Shown here one piece after another: positions 52,180-63,671 of a DNA stretch of 64,000 nt. Both the position numbers and the translations under genes were made by a program. The notes beneath the pieces were generated by a model. It ran no database searches. It saw only the letters and a program-made list of their open reading frames with translations, and had not been told where the DNA came from. Each line of letters opens with the position of its first letter. Positions within the stretch are counted from its first letter, which is position 1. The stretch comes from Paenibacillus sp. W2I17 (lineage in GTDB: Bacteria > Bacillota > Bacilli > Paenibacillales > Paenibacillaceae): contig NZ_JAUSXM010000001.1 of the NCBI RefSeq assembly GCF_030815985.1, positions 1,178,001 through 1,242,000 on the forward strand, written 5' to 3'.

Positions 52180-53247
52180 TCAGCGTCCCTCATACTCAAA
52201 AGGAGCTTCAGTGGAATACATCTCATGGAAAAATCCTTTATACGGTATATCCTCTTCCAGACATTTAATGAGATACAACAGTTCTTCGTCAGCTTCCGGT
52301 TCTTCGCCCGCACGCTGCATTTCCTCAAATTGACCTAGAATATTTTCCAGAAGGGTGACTTGAATAAATAAAGCCAGCTTCTCCAACATCGCATCTGCGA
52401 TTCGGGTCTCGGAAGTATAACCGGCAAGTGCGGTTTCAAAATACTCTCCCATGAACGTTCTGCGTTTACTGACATCGGGTTCGAATTGTATCCAGCCCAT
52501 ACCGTGCGTCCATAGATCAGCCAGATCATATATATACCAACCGAAGCATGAATTATCGAAATCATACACGGTGATCTGACCGGTATCAAAATCAATCGAA
52601 TAATTCCCGTCATTATAATCGAAATGGATCATCCCGAATGTTTCTTGGTTTGTATCCAAACCTTGTAAGGTATTCAGGATCTCGACCATCTTCTGCTTGA
52701 GCAAAGAGAATGATTCAGGTACTACGTTTTCGATATATTTACCGTTATAATTGTCAATCAAATGATGCCGGCGATGGACGGGAGTGTACCCTTTCGATAA
52801 TTGATGCATTCTGCCCAGAACTTTTCCGCTATTATAATAGTATTCGGAAAGTGGGACCCCTTCACGGTACTGATAATGGTTTTCTACCAGCAACTTCCCC
52901 TTGGCCTTCACAAACATACAGATAAAGAACGTATGCTCATCATAAGTGATCTCTTCTAACAGATGGCCCTTTTTCGAGCTGACTACATTCGAGACACTTG
53001 CACCGTGCTTAAATAAATACCGGACATACTCCAGTTCGGCAATGTAATCTTCCCGCTTTCTGTCAGGCAAAAAAGACACCCGTAGAATTAGCGATTCACG
53101 CCCCTCTTGCTCGCAAGTGTAAACGACATTACGTCCACCCTCATGAGGCGGAATAAGCTGAATATTGTAACCCTCCAGATGAAACAATTCGGGTACCAGC
53201 GTCAGTACATGTGTATTGCTGATGTTAACAGCTTCGTTAAAATTAAT
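52180..53247 (-). CDS. APH-family small-molecule kinase, non-standard start
   Basis: The protein has the aminoglycoside/choline kinase fold: catalytic motif IHFDYNDGNYSID (HxDxxxxN) and metal-binding Asp in VYDFDNSCFGW. The N-terminal lobe has LIPPHEGGRNVVYTC and LRVSFLP with the ATP lysine/arginine region. Such kinases phosphorylate sugars, choline, homoserine or antibiotics; none is indicated here. No ATG or GTG occurs in the first hundred in-frame codons. GGAGGAG lies eight bases from an in-frame ATT at 53247, while the only alternative, TTG at 53304, has no good site. Family members begin near this ATT. A single gene, with a terminator downstream. Confidence 0.82.
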   Translation of the reverse strand: MNFNEAVNISNTHVLTLVPELFHLEGYNIQLIPPHEGGRNVVYTCEQEGRESLILRVSFLPDRKREDYIAELEYVRYLFKHGASVSNVVSSKKGHLLEEITYDEHTFFICMFVKAKGKLLVENHYQYREGVPLSEYYYNSGKVLGRMHQLSKGYTPVHRRHHLIDNYNGKYIENVVPESFSLLKQKMVEILNTLQGLDTNQETFGMIHFDYNDGNYSIDFDTGQITVYDFDNSCFGWYIYDLADLWTHGMGWIQFEPDVSKRRTFMGEYFETALAGYTSETRIADAMLEKLALFIQVTLLENILGQFEEMQRAGEEPEADEELLYLIKCLEEDIPYKGFFHEMYSTEAPFEYEGR

Positions 53248-53441
53248 AATAATCTCCTCCAGTAAACATTGTTTGGACGGTTTCCCGCAGTGCAATGTCC
53301 ACAAAAGGAATCTCTGTAATGCAAATATCCTTCTGTGAACCTAAAGCAAAATCACCTTGTTAGACATTGAATTCACTCCTCTTGTTTGAATATCACAAGT
53401 TTACATAATTATCCCTGATTTTACTAGTGTAAAATAAAGAA

Positions 53442-53457
53442 CCGCCCATACGGGCGG
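53442..53457 (-). terminator. Terminator of the bgl operon
   Basis: CCGCCC and GGGCGG form a tight stem with a four-base loop; on the minus strand TTCTTTATTTT follows. It is 20 bp after the GH1 gene. Confidence 0.8.
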
Positions 53458-53477
53458 CGTGTAAGAATTTTGTATAA

Positions 53478-54986
<1,509 letters not shown>

Positions 54987-56924
54987 TCAACGAACGGTGA
55001 GGAGAAGCAATTCATTCATTGGAATCACCCCCTTCACCTGAACAGGTACTACATCGAGGTAATCCGGCGTATTGGTTACAATGACTGGTGTCACAAGATC
55101 AATACCCGCACCCTGGATGCCATCCATATCAAATTCCAGAAGCAAATCACCCTTCTTCACTTCTTGTCCAGCAACAACCTTCACGTCAAAATATTTCCCT
55201 TTGAGCGACACACTGTTTAGTCCAACATGAATGAGAATGTCGATTCCACTGGATGATGTCAGCATAATCGCATGTTTACTTTTGGCAACCAACGTGACGG
55301 TTCCGTCAAAAGGAGCTGTAACACGTCCATCCTGCGGACGAATGGCAATACCTTTCCCGGTCATTTCCTCGGCAAACGTTTGATCCGGAAGCTCTGCGAG
55401 CGGCACCAATTCACCAGTGAGCGGGCTGAACACCTCCCCTTTTTTATCCTCAATGGAATGTACTGTGACAGGTGTCACCGTTTCTTGAGAAAAGGCAGTG
55501 GTTGTATCCTGTTCCTGTTCGGTTAATGTTTGTGCTGAGTCGGACATGGCAAAATTGTGTGCATTTGGCTCATCCCACTTGAGCAACAAAGTCACCACGA
55601 AGGAAACAGTAAAGCTGATGCCAATTCCGATTAATGCATACCAGAAATTGGACATGCCACCATTCGGGCCAATGTATAACGGAAGTGACAGCAATCCTGG
55701 TACAGCAAAACCGAAGCATTTCAGACCCACTGCGGTAATAAAGCCACCCCCTGCTGCTCCACCGATGAGTGAAGCGTAAAATGGTTTTTTCAGCTTCAAG
55801 GTGACACCGTACAGTGCAGGTTCAGTAATGCCAAGCAAGGCAGATATGCCACTGGATAAAGCAATGGATTTCATTCTTTTATCTTTGGTCTTGAGGAAAA
55901 CAGCCGTGACTGCACCAGCCTGACTCATATTGGTTATCAGGTTGATCGGCAGCAAAAGTACGTCATATCCGAGTTTGCTCAGATTCTGCAATGTGCCCGG
56001 GAAGAACGCATAATGCATTCCCGTCATAACAATCAGAGGCATGAAGCCGCCAAGAATAATGCCGGTTAACGGCCCCGAATGGGCAAAGAGCCAAGAAGTG
56101 CCCATTTCCAGATAGATGCCCATGTAATTCCCTAGCGGGCCAATCGCAATTAATAGAATCGGCACTGTGATGACTAGCACAATCATCGAGGTAAAGATGA
56201 CTTTGACCGGACCGGGAATAAAACGATCCACCCAGCGATGTACATAACTCAGAAGCCACACACCCAGAATAATGGGAATAACGGACTGGGTGTAATTCAC
56301 AATGGACACGGGCAGCGAGAGAAAACGAATCGGTTCAAGCTGGTTTGCCAGATACGCGTTCAGAATCGTAGGATACAATAAAGTACCTGCAAGCGTCAGG
56401 GCGATATATTCATTCACTTTGAACTTTCGGGCTGATGATAGGGCCAGAAGAAAAGGCAAGAAATAAAAGGCCGCATTTGCGATGGAAGACAGAACTTGAT
56501 ACTCACCGCTTTTCTCCTGTATCGCTCCAAGTGTAACGAGCAGTGCCAGAATCCCCTTTAACATCCCTGTACCTACGATGGCAGGCAGAATCGGAGTGAA
56601 AATGCCGGAGATCGTATCCAAAACAGCATTAATCCCTTTAGAGCGTGGCGCGTCTGTTTCGGGCTTCGATATGCCATTCTGCTTCATCTGATCCTCGATC
56701 TGCTCATATACGGCTGCAACCTGGTTACCAATGACCACCTGAAACTGATCGTTCTGAAACTGTGCGCCGAGCACACCATCAAGCGCTTTGATCTGTTCCA
56801 ATTGAACTTTGTTTTGCTCTCGAACGTTGAAACGAAGCCGTGTGATGCAATGCCAGGCTTGGGTAATATTCTCTTGCCCTCCTGTTAACTGGATAATTTC
56901 TTTGGACAACTCCCGATGATTCAT
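54987..56924 (-). CDS. bglP: PTS beta-glucoside EIIBCA
   Basis: The 645-residue protein fuses three PTS domains in the order B-C-A: EIIB at 1-85 with the phosphocysteine in AWHCITRLRF (Cys26), a ten-helix EIIC at about 105-460, and EIIA at about 490-640 with the phosphohistidine in DILIHVGLNSV. It imports aryl-beta-glucosides such as salicin or arbutin as 6-phosphates. ATG at 56924 follows AAGGAGG; the frame upstream is the terminator/RAT region. Expression is gated by LicT-type antitermination. Confidence 0.95.
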   Translation of the reverse strand: MNHRELSKEIIQLTGGQENITQAWHCITRLRFNVREQNKVQLEQIKALDGVLGAQFQNDQFQVVIGNQVAAVYEQIEDQMKQNGISKPETDAPRSKGINAVLDTISGIFTPILPAIVGTGMLKGILALLVTLGAIQEKSGEYQVLSSIANAAFYFLPFLLALSSARKFKVNEYIALTLAGTLLYPTILNAYLANQLEPIRFLSLPVSIVNYTQSVIPIILGVWLLSYVHRWVDRFIPGPVKVIFTSMIVLVITVPILLIAIGPLGNYMGIYLEMGTSWLFAHSGPLTGIILGGFMPLIVMTGMHYAFFPGTLQNLSKLGYDVLLLPINLITNMSQAGAVTAVFLKTKDKRMKSIALSSGISALLGITEPALYGVTLKLKKPFYASLIGGAAGGGFITAVGLKCFGFAVPGLLSLPLYIGPNGGMSNFWYALIGIGISFTVSFVVTLLLKWDEPNAHNFAMSDSAQTLTEQEQDTTTAFSQETVTPVTVHSIEDKKGEVFSPLTGELVPLAELPDQTFAEEMTGKGIAIRPQDGRVTAPFDGTVTLVAKSKHAIMLTSSSGIDILIHVGLNSVSLKGKYFDVKVVAGQEVKKGDLLLEFDMDGIQGAGIDLVTPVIVTNTPDYLDVVPVQVKGVIPMNELLLLTVR

Positions 56925-56949
56925 GTTGCTTCCTCCTTTTTTGGCGAAA

Positions 56950-57031
56950 AAAAAACCAAATGTAATACCGGCCCGCCGCAGATGCGGAGTCGGAAACATT
57001 TGGTGGTGCCTGATCGAATCAGTAACACTCC
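56950..57031 (-). promoter_or_regulatory. RAT/terminator switch 2, before bglP
   Basis: On the minus strand GGAGTGTTACTGATTCGATC (first part of 57012-57031) continues into AGGCACCACCAAATG, matching the ribonucleic antiterminator (RAT) consensus. Overlapping it, CCAAATG pairs with CATTTGG, followed by nine Ts, to make the terminator; a GC-rich stem sits between them. LicT bound to the RAT would prevent terminator formation. Confidence 0.88.
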
Positions 57032-57082
57032 ATATTCAATTCATTTTGATGATGGTATAACTTCAAACAGGTTGTATGGAGA

Positions 57083-57931
57083 TCAATCCGTATCGGTACG
57101 GGATGTCACTCTCTCGATGTGGATCATGAGATATACCATCTCATCGGGAGTAATCACAAATCCGCGTTGCTGCTCCATCGCCTCCTTTATTTTGAGTGCG
57201 CATTCGAAGCTGACAGGATATCTCTCCGACAATACATCATATAGAAATTGCTGATCTTTAAACGAGAGCACTTCCCGGTTCAACTGACGAACAATGAAGT
57301 ATCTCAGATGGGTGATGAACCTGGAAAAATCAGCAGATTCCTGATTCAGTGCCATTCCAAAATGTTCTGTCATGATACCTAAAATGTCATTAATCATCTG
57401 TGTAATTTTAATCGTTTGGTTCATACTGCCCGAGTCGAATTGTGAGTTCACGAAATGAAGGGCAATTGAGCTTGATTCACCAGATGGCAGTGAGACTAGA
57501 AAAGCATCATTGATTTTTTGAACTGCCCATTCTCCGGCACGGTATTCGGCAGGATATAGATGGCGAATGTCCCAATGAAGCGGATTTTGCACATCCACGC
57601 CTTTTTTGAAACGATCCAGCGCAAAATGAATATGGTCCGCAAGTGTTAAAAGGATCGAATCATTTAGCTTTTTTCCAATCATCGTCTTGCCTTCTTCAAT
57701 AATCTGATCCGTAATGTCGATGACTTGCAGTGGGATATCACTGAGAAATTGCTCGACTCGCTGATATTTATCATTCGAGCCGATTCGGAACATTTTCTGG
57801 ATCTGGCTCTGCTCAATCGGCTGTCCTTTTACTTTTTTGAAGCCAACACCCGTTCCGATGACAATGACTTCGCAGCCTTCGGCGTCTTCCGCCAGTGCGA
57901 TGTTGTTATTTAACGATTTTTTAAACCTCAT
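57083..57931 (-). CDS. licT: BglG/LicT-family transcriptional antiterminator
   Basis: The 282-residue protein has an RNA-binding CAT domain (1-55; LNNNIALAEDAEGCEVIVIG is typical) and two PRD domains with the regulatory histidines at the LicT positions: His100 and His159 in PRD1, His208 and His271 in PRD2. PTS-mediated phosphorylation of these sets activity. ATG at 57931 follows GGGGGTG. RAT/terminator switches lie both before it and between it and bglP, so it controls its own transcript and the PTS/GH1 genes. Confidence 0.95.
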   Translation of the reverse strand: MRFKKSLNNNIALAEDAEGCEVIVIGTGVGFKKVKGQPIEQSQIQKMFRIGSNDKYQRVEQFLSDIPLQVIDITDQIIEEGKTMIGKKLNDSILLTLADHIHFALDRFKKGVDVQNPLHWDIRHLYPAEYRAGEWAVQKINDAFLVSLPSGESSSIALHFVNSQFDSGSMNQTIKITQMINDILGIMTEHFGMALNQESADFSRFITHLRYFIVRQLNREVLSFKDQQFLYDVLSERYPVSFECALKIKEAMEQQRGFVITPDEMVYLMIHIERVTSRTDTD

Positions 57932-57958
57932 GATGTAATCACCCCCAGTATGCAAAAA

Positions 57959-58043
57959 GCACCACCAATGTCCAATTCACAAGTAATAAACAAACTTGTG
58001 AAATCCAGACTTTGGTGGTGCCTGATCGAATCAGTGACACTCC
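57959..58043 (-). promoter_or_regulatory. RAT/terminator switch 1, before licT
   Basis: Minus strand GGAGTGTCACTGATTCGATC followed by AGGCACCACC forms the RAT. Its 3' part pairs with TTGGTGGTGC before TTTTTGC to form the terminator, strengthened by an inner nine-pair stem (TTCACAAGT/ACTTGTGAA). It nearly duplicates switch 2 in the RAT but differs in the terminator stem. Confidence 0.9.
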
Positions 58044-58057
58044 TTATATAGCTGTAT

Positions 58058-58085
58058 CTTATATCAGCTATGTAATCGTTGTCAA
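58058..58085 (-). promoter_or_regulatory. bgl promoter with overlapping cre site
   Basis: Minus strand TTGACA (58080-58085), 16 bp, TATAAG. TGACAACGATTACA (58071-58084) overlaps the -35 and matches 13 of 14 cre positions, so CcpA should repress the operon on preferred sugars. Confidence 0.65.
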
Positions 58086-58163
58086 TACCATTACTCTGGA
58101 ATTGTTCTGCGTGTGGTTCATCGTGGAACTTTCCCTCTATAAACTGACATCAAAACGAAAATC

Positions 58164-59096
58164 CTATTCGTCTGGAGTCTTATTTTCCTGAGCATCATAA
58201 TAGTATCGAATCAGAATATCCTGATCATAGTTTCCAAAACCTTTCCCAAACAGGGTGAGTCCGCCTCGGCCATCTACTCCCTCTTCCGGCTTCAATCCAA
58301 AGGTCCAATAGGTGGATGCACCCAGATTCAGGTCTTGAACGCGCACATCCGACATGCGCTGACCATCAATAAACGTGCCTTCCCCGTTAATACGCAGCAT
58401 TTTCAATACACCATACTGGTTGACGTCCAATTTCCACCATAGCGGTGTATGTTTTCCTTTCCGATCTCCAAAGTCCCCGGGGCTTGTCCATGTTCCCAGG
58501 TGTTTACCATTAAGGGAAAAACGGATGTCGGAAGGCCAGTTTTCATTAACTTGGGGTGCTTCCGAACTGAGTTCGAGTGAAATTTCAATTTCCTGGAGAT
58601 GTTGTTGTGTATTCAGATAATTGGGAATCTTATATTCCAGAAAACCTCGTGCCAACCAAAGAATACCTGCATTGACCCGATCCGGGTCCATGAAGCAGGC
58701 CGGGGTATCATATTGCCCAATCATCTGCGTTGTTGTTGCAATGCCACAGGTGGGCCAGGCTTCGTAATCCGTATACTGACCAACCGGAATAGAGACTTCA
58801 TGATAAGGAGCATCAACTGGTTCAGGAGAGAGATTGATAGTCATAAATTCTTGCAGAATAAAGCAGTATTTATACGTTCCACCGTTCTCACGCTTCATGC
58901 GGCTACCTACGATGCCCGCTTTCTGCAATTTGCTCACATGTGTACTAACGATGGCTTTGCTCAGATACAGCTCTTTGGCAAGCGCATTGATATGCATCTC
59001 CCTGTTTTGCAATAATAAGCGAACGATATTTAAACGGGCCTCGCTGGCGAGCGCCTCATATATGATCAAGGATGTGGCATCCGTGCCAAGCATCAT
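58164..59096 (-). CDS. ArsR-type winged helix with large C-terminal sensor domain
   Basis: Residues about 10-85 form an ArsR-like winged helix (ALASEARLNIVRLLLQ; LYLSKAIVSTHVSKLQKAGIV). The remaining 225 residues have no domain I know, but the run EIEISLELSSEAP, DIRFSLNGKHLGTW and LGASTYWTFGL has the look of a beta-sandwich such as a carbohydrate-binding module. No cysteine metal site is seen. It is divergent from the GH51 arabinofuranosidase gene, so it is probably an arabinose or arabino-oligosaccharide sensor. Start uncertain: ATG 59096 or GTG 59105, both after AGGGA. Confidence 0.85.
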   Translation of the reverse strand: MMLGTDATSLIIYEALASEARLNIVRLLLQNREMHINALAKELYLSKAIVSTHVSKLQKAGIVGSRMKRENGGTYKYCFILQEFMTINLSPEPVDAPYHEVSIPVGQYTDYEAWPTCGIATTTQMIGQYDTPACFMDPDRVNAGILWLARGFLEYKIPNYLNTQQHLQEIEISLELSSEAPQVNENWPSDIRFSLNGKHLGTWTSPGDFGDRKGKHTPLWWKLDVNQYGVLKMLRINGEGTFIDGQRMSDVRVQDLNLGASTYWTFGLKPEEGVDGRGGLTLFGKGFGNYDQDILIRYYYDAQENKTPDE

Positions 59097-59257
59097 CAAT
59101 TTCACTTCCCTATCTCTATAGAATTCATATATTATTGATTTAGAATTCGTTATTTAGCGAACCCTGCGAAATAAACTTGCTCAATATAATAGCATTATGA
59201 TACACATTAGATAACAAATCAATCCGTTGATTTTGCTTTTATGCGAACTCATCATGA

Positions 59258-60814
<1,557 letters not shown>

Positions 60815-60873
60815 TAAGTAATAAGAGCGGGATAGAAATTTTCTCCTACTCTGCAACATCAGCATTGTTTTTC

Positions 60874-60903
60874 GCACCGCGTGCAGCCCCCTGCGCGCGG
60901 TGC
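60874..60903 (+). terminator. Terminator of abfA
   Basis: GCACCGCG and CGCGGTGC form a GC-rich stem with further pairing in the loop, followed by TTTTTGCTG, 60 bp after abfA. Confidence 0.85.
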
Positions 60904-61000
60904 TTTTTGCTGCATGAGGGTAGTCAGCCGAACTACACAGTTCCAAAGTTAGACCCTGTGGTGCGTATTGGAAATCTCAGTTTTTATTACTCGCAACGAA

Positions 61001-61205
61001 GGAATTTAACGAACACTGGGAGTCTTATTTAACCCGATTCGGGCGGATTTTAATTCTAACGAACACAGGAGAAGTTATGCTGCAGAATCAGCCCCTTTTC
61101 CACACTATATCTTACATTTTGCAGCAAATAGGGTGTGTCATGTTCGTTAGAATTTTAATGCCTTGATATTGACCCGAATAAGGTTTCTGAGGTTCGTTAG
61201 CACTG
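61001..61205. repeat. Rep-B copy 3, compound cluster
   Basis: Two direct TTAACGAAC/CTAACGAAC ends (61007, 61056) face two inverted TTCGTTAG ends (61143, 61193). The outer units (each about 60 bp) resemble one another in inverse orientation, sharing GTTCGTTAGAATT, AAT, GACCCGAATAAG or close variants. Between them GCTGCA/TGCAGC can pair. The remaining part of the 60.9-61.46 kb gap holds no gene I can support. Confidence 0.72.
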
Positions 61206-61457
61206 AGCAAGCATGCGAAATCGAGCTGGTTCGAACCTCATATACAGCATAAGCAAATAAGCCACCCTCCGTTTGCCGTACGGAGAGCAGCTTGCGGTTA
61301 AGCATCTAGCGGAGAAGATAAGGAACAGATCAGAAAGAGATCAGATCACCCAACATACTAGCGATACTTACTTCCCAAATGCAACGAAGGTTGTGTTCTA
61401 TTTCACGATTTTCATTTCAAGTATTATCCTTGTTGTGCTTCCTCTTCACCTACGGTT

Positions 61458-61997
61458 TCAGCCTGAGCTGCTTGGCTTGCTGGAGTCAATCAGCCCTTGA
61501 ACTGCCCCCATAAATGGCTGAATCTGCTTAATCATGCCATAACCCATTTTGACCACAGGTGTAAACCGCTGGATCATGCCAAACAACCGCATACCCCCGC
61601 CTAACATACCTCCAATCGAGCCTGCACCGCCAAAGCCACCTAACAATGAGCCTAGCATAGGCATGAAAGATGATACCTGGGCTTGCCTAGACGCTGAGCG
61701 AGACATCGACCGGGATCGTATTTGCGACTTACGTGTGCTGTTCACCCGTTTACGGTTTCGAGAGGATGCTGTTTTTCTCGTAGCCCCTGCTTTAGGTTTT
61801 GTTTTGCGAGCACTGCCTTCAGATGAGGGTGCTGTGATTGCGGCCTGTGTAAGCTTTCCGCCCCCCGTAAGCACTACGCCTTCGCTGTTAACGCCAGAGA
61901 TGTACCCGACGTACGTCTCGCCATTATGAAGAGTCACGCAGACTGGGCGATCCTTGAGCCGTTTCACCCGGACGTGTATTTCATTGGTTTTAGCCAT
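61458..61997 (-). CDS. Sm-like N-terminus with Arg/Ser-rich and Gly-rich tail, unknown function
   Basis: The 179-residue protein has three unlike parts. Residues 1-50 (VRVKRLKDRPVCVTL, GETYVGYISGVNSEGVVLTG) have the strand pattern of an Sm/SH3-like barrel. Residues about 62-105 are very basic and rich in Arg, Lys, Ser and Thr (RKTKPKAG, NRKRVNSTRK, RSRSMSRSASR). Residues about 110-179 are Gly/Met-rich and amphipathic (LGSLLGGFGGAG, MLGGGMRLFGM). I recognise no family as a whole. A nucleic-acid-binding or spore-associated role is a guess. ATG at 61997 follows GAGGTG. It is a single gene. Confidence 0.75.
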   Translation of the reverse strand: MAKTNEIHVRVKRLKDRPVCVTLHNGETYVGYISGVNSEGVVLTGGGKLTQAAITAPSSEGSARKTKPKAGATRKTASSRNRKRVNSTRKSQIRSRSMSRSASRQAQVSSFMPMLGSLLGGFGGAGSIGGMLGGGMRLFGMIQRFTPVVKMGYGMIKQIQPFMGAVQGLIDSSKPSSSG

Positions 61998-62113
61998 GGA
62001 ATTCACCTCACTTGACTTGATCTACTTCAGTCTACGCAATGGGTGGACGACTTGCCTGTGCGAATAACACATCCTTGTGCCGAAAGCAGGAAGATTCTGA
62101 CATGGCTCCTGCC

Positions 62114-63028
62114 TCAGATATGCTCAATATACATCTCATTCAAAATATGACCCATACGATATGTGTGCTCTACCAATTCAGATTTCACATATGATTCAAT
62201 ATCACTCTTTTCGATATTGTACAAGACCTCCATTTCTTTAGAAAAAAGAAGGTGTCCCTCATTGATTTTCTGCTCCAACGAGTTTATTTGTTTTGGTTTC
62301 AGATCACCACCAAGCACCTGCTGAAGTGCTTGCACATATGTTTCAAGAGAACGCGCTCCGACAATTTTCATACCCTGGTTCTCTTCATTCACAATGATAA
62401 TTGATGGGAAACCTCTAACTCCCAAACTAGCGACACTCTCAAAGTCTTCCTCTAATAACTCTTGTGTAGATTGCTGTGCAGCCGCCTCAACCACTTCTTT
62501 ACCATTCAAGCCCAGTTGATTAACGATATCCGTCAGCACATCATCTTCTCCAATATTTCGATTAAATGCAAACACAGCTTCACGCGCACGTCTTAAAAAG
62601 TCCTGCTCTTTCCCAGGGTGTGTACTCTGAATGACCTTAAATACGCGAGATGGCGGATAGGAAGAAAGTATTGGATTATCATGCCATAAGGAACCGTCGA
62701 TGGGCATGCGTGAATGTTCACCCACTTCCTTCCAATGCGCTGCAACGTCCGAAGGTTTCTGAATCCCGTTAGCACCATCCGAAAAACCATTCCAGTTAGC
62801 CAGTAGCCCACCCATTTTGATTTGCAGCGTAAAATAATGGCCGTATTCCTCAACAAACCGATGAAGCACAGGCTCAAGCGCCCAGCAGTGAGAGCAGATC
62901 GGATCTGTTGCGTAATATAGAGTTATCCTTTTCTCAACGTGATTCAGATTGATTTCTTGCATCGCCTCTTCCTCATTCACACCACATACGCCTGTTTCCA
63001 GATCACACATCATAGATTCGTTACTCAC
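62114..63028 (-). CDS. DsbA-family (FrnE/SpxH-like) thioredoxin-fold protein
   Basis: The 304-residue protein has a thioredoxin fold with a CSHC active site (Cys45, Cys48 in DPICSHCWALEP), a helical insertion, and the cis-proline loop VRGFPSIIIV. It lacks a signal peptide. Relatives include FrnE-type oxidoreductases and SpxH/YjbH, the adaptor that delivers Spx to ClpXP. An N-terminal extension has two more cysteines (Cys8, Cys15). Start is GTG at 63028 with GGCGGG upstream. The divergent HxlR regulator points to redox-responsive control. Confidence 0.88.
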   Translation of the reverse strand: MSNESMMCDLETGVCGVNEEEAMQEINLNHVEKRITLYYATDPICSHCWALEPVLHRFVEEYGHYFTLQIKMGGLLANWNGFSDGANGIQKPSDVAAHWKEVGEHSRMPIDGSLWHDNPILSSYPPSRVFKVIQSTHPGKEQDFLRRAREAVFAFNRNIGEDDVLTDIVNQLGLNGKEVVEAAAQQSTQELLEEDFESVASLGVRGFPSIIIVNEENQGMKIVGARSLETYVQALQQVLGGDLKPKQINSLEQKINEGHLLFSKEMEVLYNIEKSDIESYVKSELVEHTYRMGHILNEMYIEHI

Positions 63029-63127
63029 ATTATCCCGCCTTTATATTGTCTTATGAATTGATTTTCTTGTGTTAGTTTGATTATAATGTCTACATTCTTC
63101 TGAACAAGTACGATTCTTTTTCTGACT

Positions 63128-63147
63128 TAGTATCAAAAAGTATACTA
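63128..63147. promoter_or_regulatory. Candidate HxlR operator
   Basis: TAGTAT and ATACTA form an inverted repeat with an eight-base spacer, directly before the HxlR gene's ribosome site and within the divergent region. HxlR-type proteins bind such AT-rich dyads. Confidence 0.5.
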
Positions 63148-63161
63148 TTGGAGGGTATCAA

Positions 63162-63509
63162 GTGAAATACGAGTTTAATTTCGATCAGTTATGTCCAGCG
63201 ACTTATGCATTTCAGGTCATTGGAGGCAAGTGGAATCTTCCGATCCTGGCAATCCTCAGTGAAAATGACTGTATACGTTACAATGAATTAAAAAGAAGAT
63301 TGCCTGGCATTACCGGAACGATGCTAACGAACTGTTTGAAGGATTTGATTCATTCCGGCATCGTGCATCGGGAGCAATATAACGAGGTGCCACCGAGAGT
63401 GGAGTATTCGCTCACAGAATCGGGCAAGGAATTGGTTCCTTTAATTGAATCCATGGTAATATGGGGTCAGAAAAATATGACAGCAGGCGTGAAGCAACAA
63501 GATATATAA
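63162..63509 (+). CDS. HxlR-family winged-helix regulator
   Basis: The 115-residue protein has the full HxlR winged helix: CPATYAFQVIGGKWNLPIL, RYNELKRRLPGITGTMLTNC, VPPRVEYSLTESGKEL. Cys11 matches the redox-active cysteine used by YodB/HypR-type sensors of quinones, diamide and hypochlorite. Start is GTG after GGAGGG. It is divergent from the DsbA-family gene, the probable target. Confidence 0.93.
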   Translation: MKYEFNFDQLCPATYAFQVIGGKWNLPILAILSENDCIRYNELKRRLPGITGTMLTNCLKDLIHSGIVHREQYNEVPPRVEYSLTESGKELVPLIESMVIWGQKNMTAGVKQQDI

Positions 63510-63582
63510 CTCCTGGCCTAGTGTAACCCCTTATCATAGATGTTCATTTTTGAATCGCTCTGTACACTTTGTTCAACGACAA

Positions 63583-63626
63583 AAAGGCTATTTCACTGGA
63601 TCATCATGTCCTTTGAAATAGCCTTT
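63583..63626. terminator. Bidirectional terminator between HxlR and NUDIX genes
   Basis: AAAGGCTATTTCA and its complement form a thirteen-pair stem with A-rich and T-rich flanks for both directions. Confidence 0.85.
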
Positions 63627-63671
63627 CCTTTATAAATACAAGACGGCCGCTTGTTTACGACGTGTACACAT

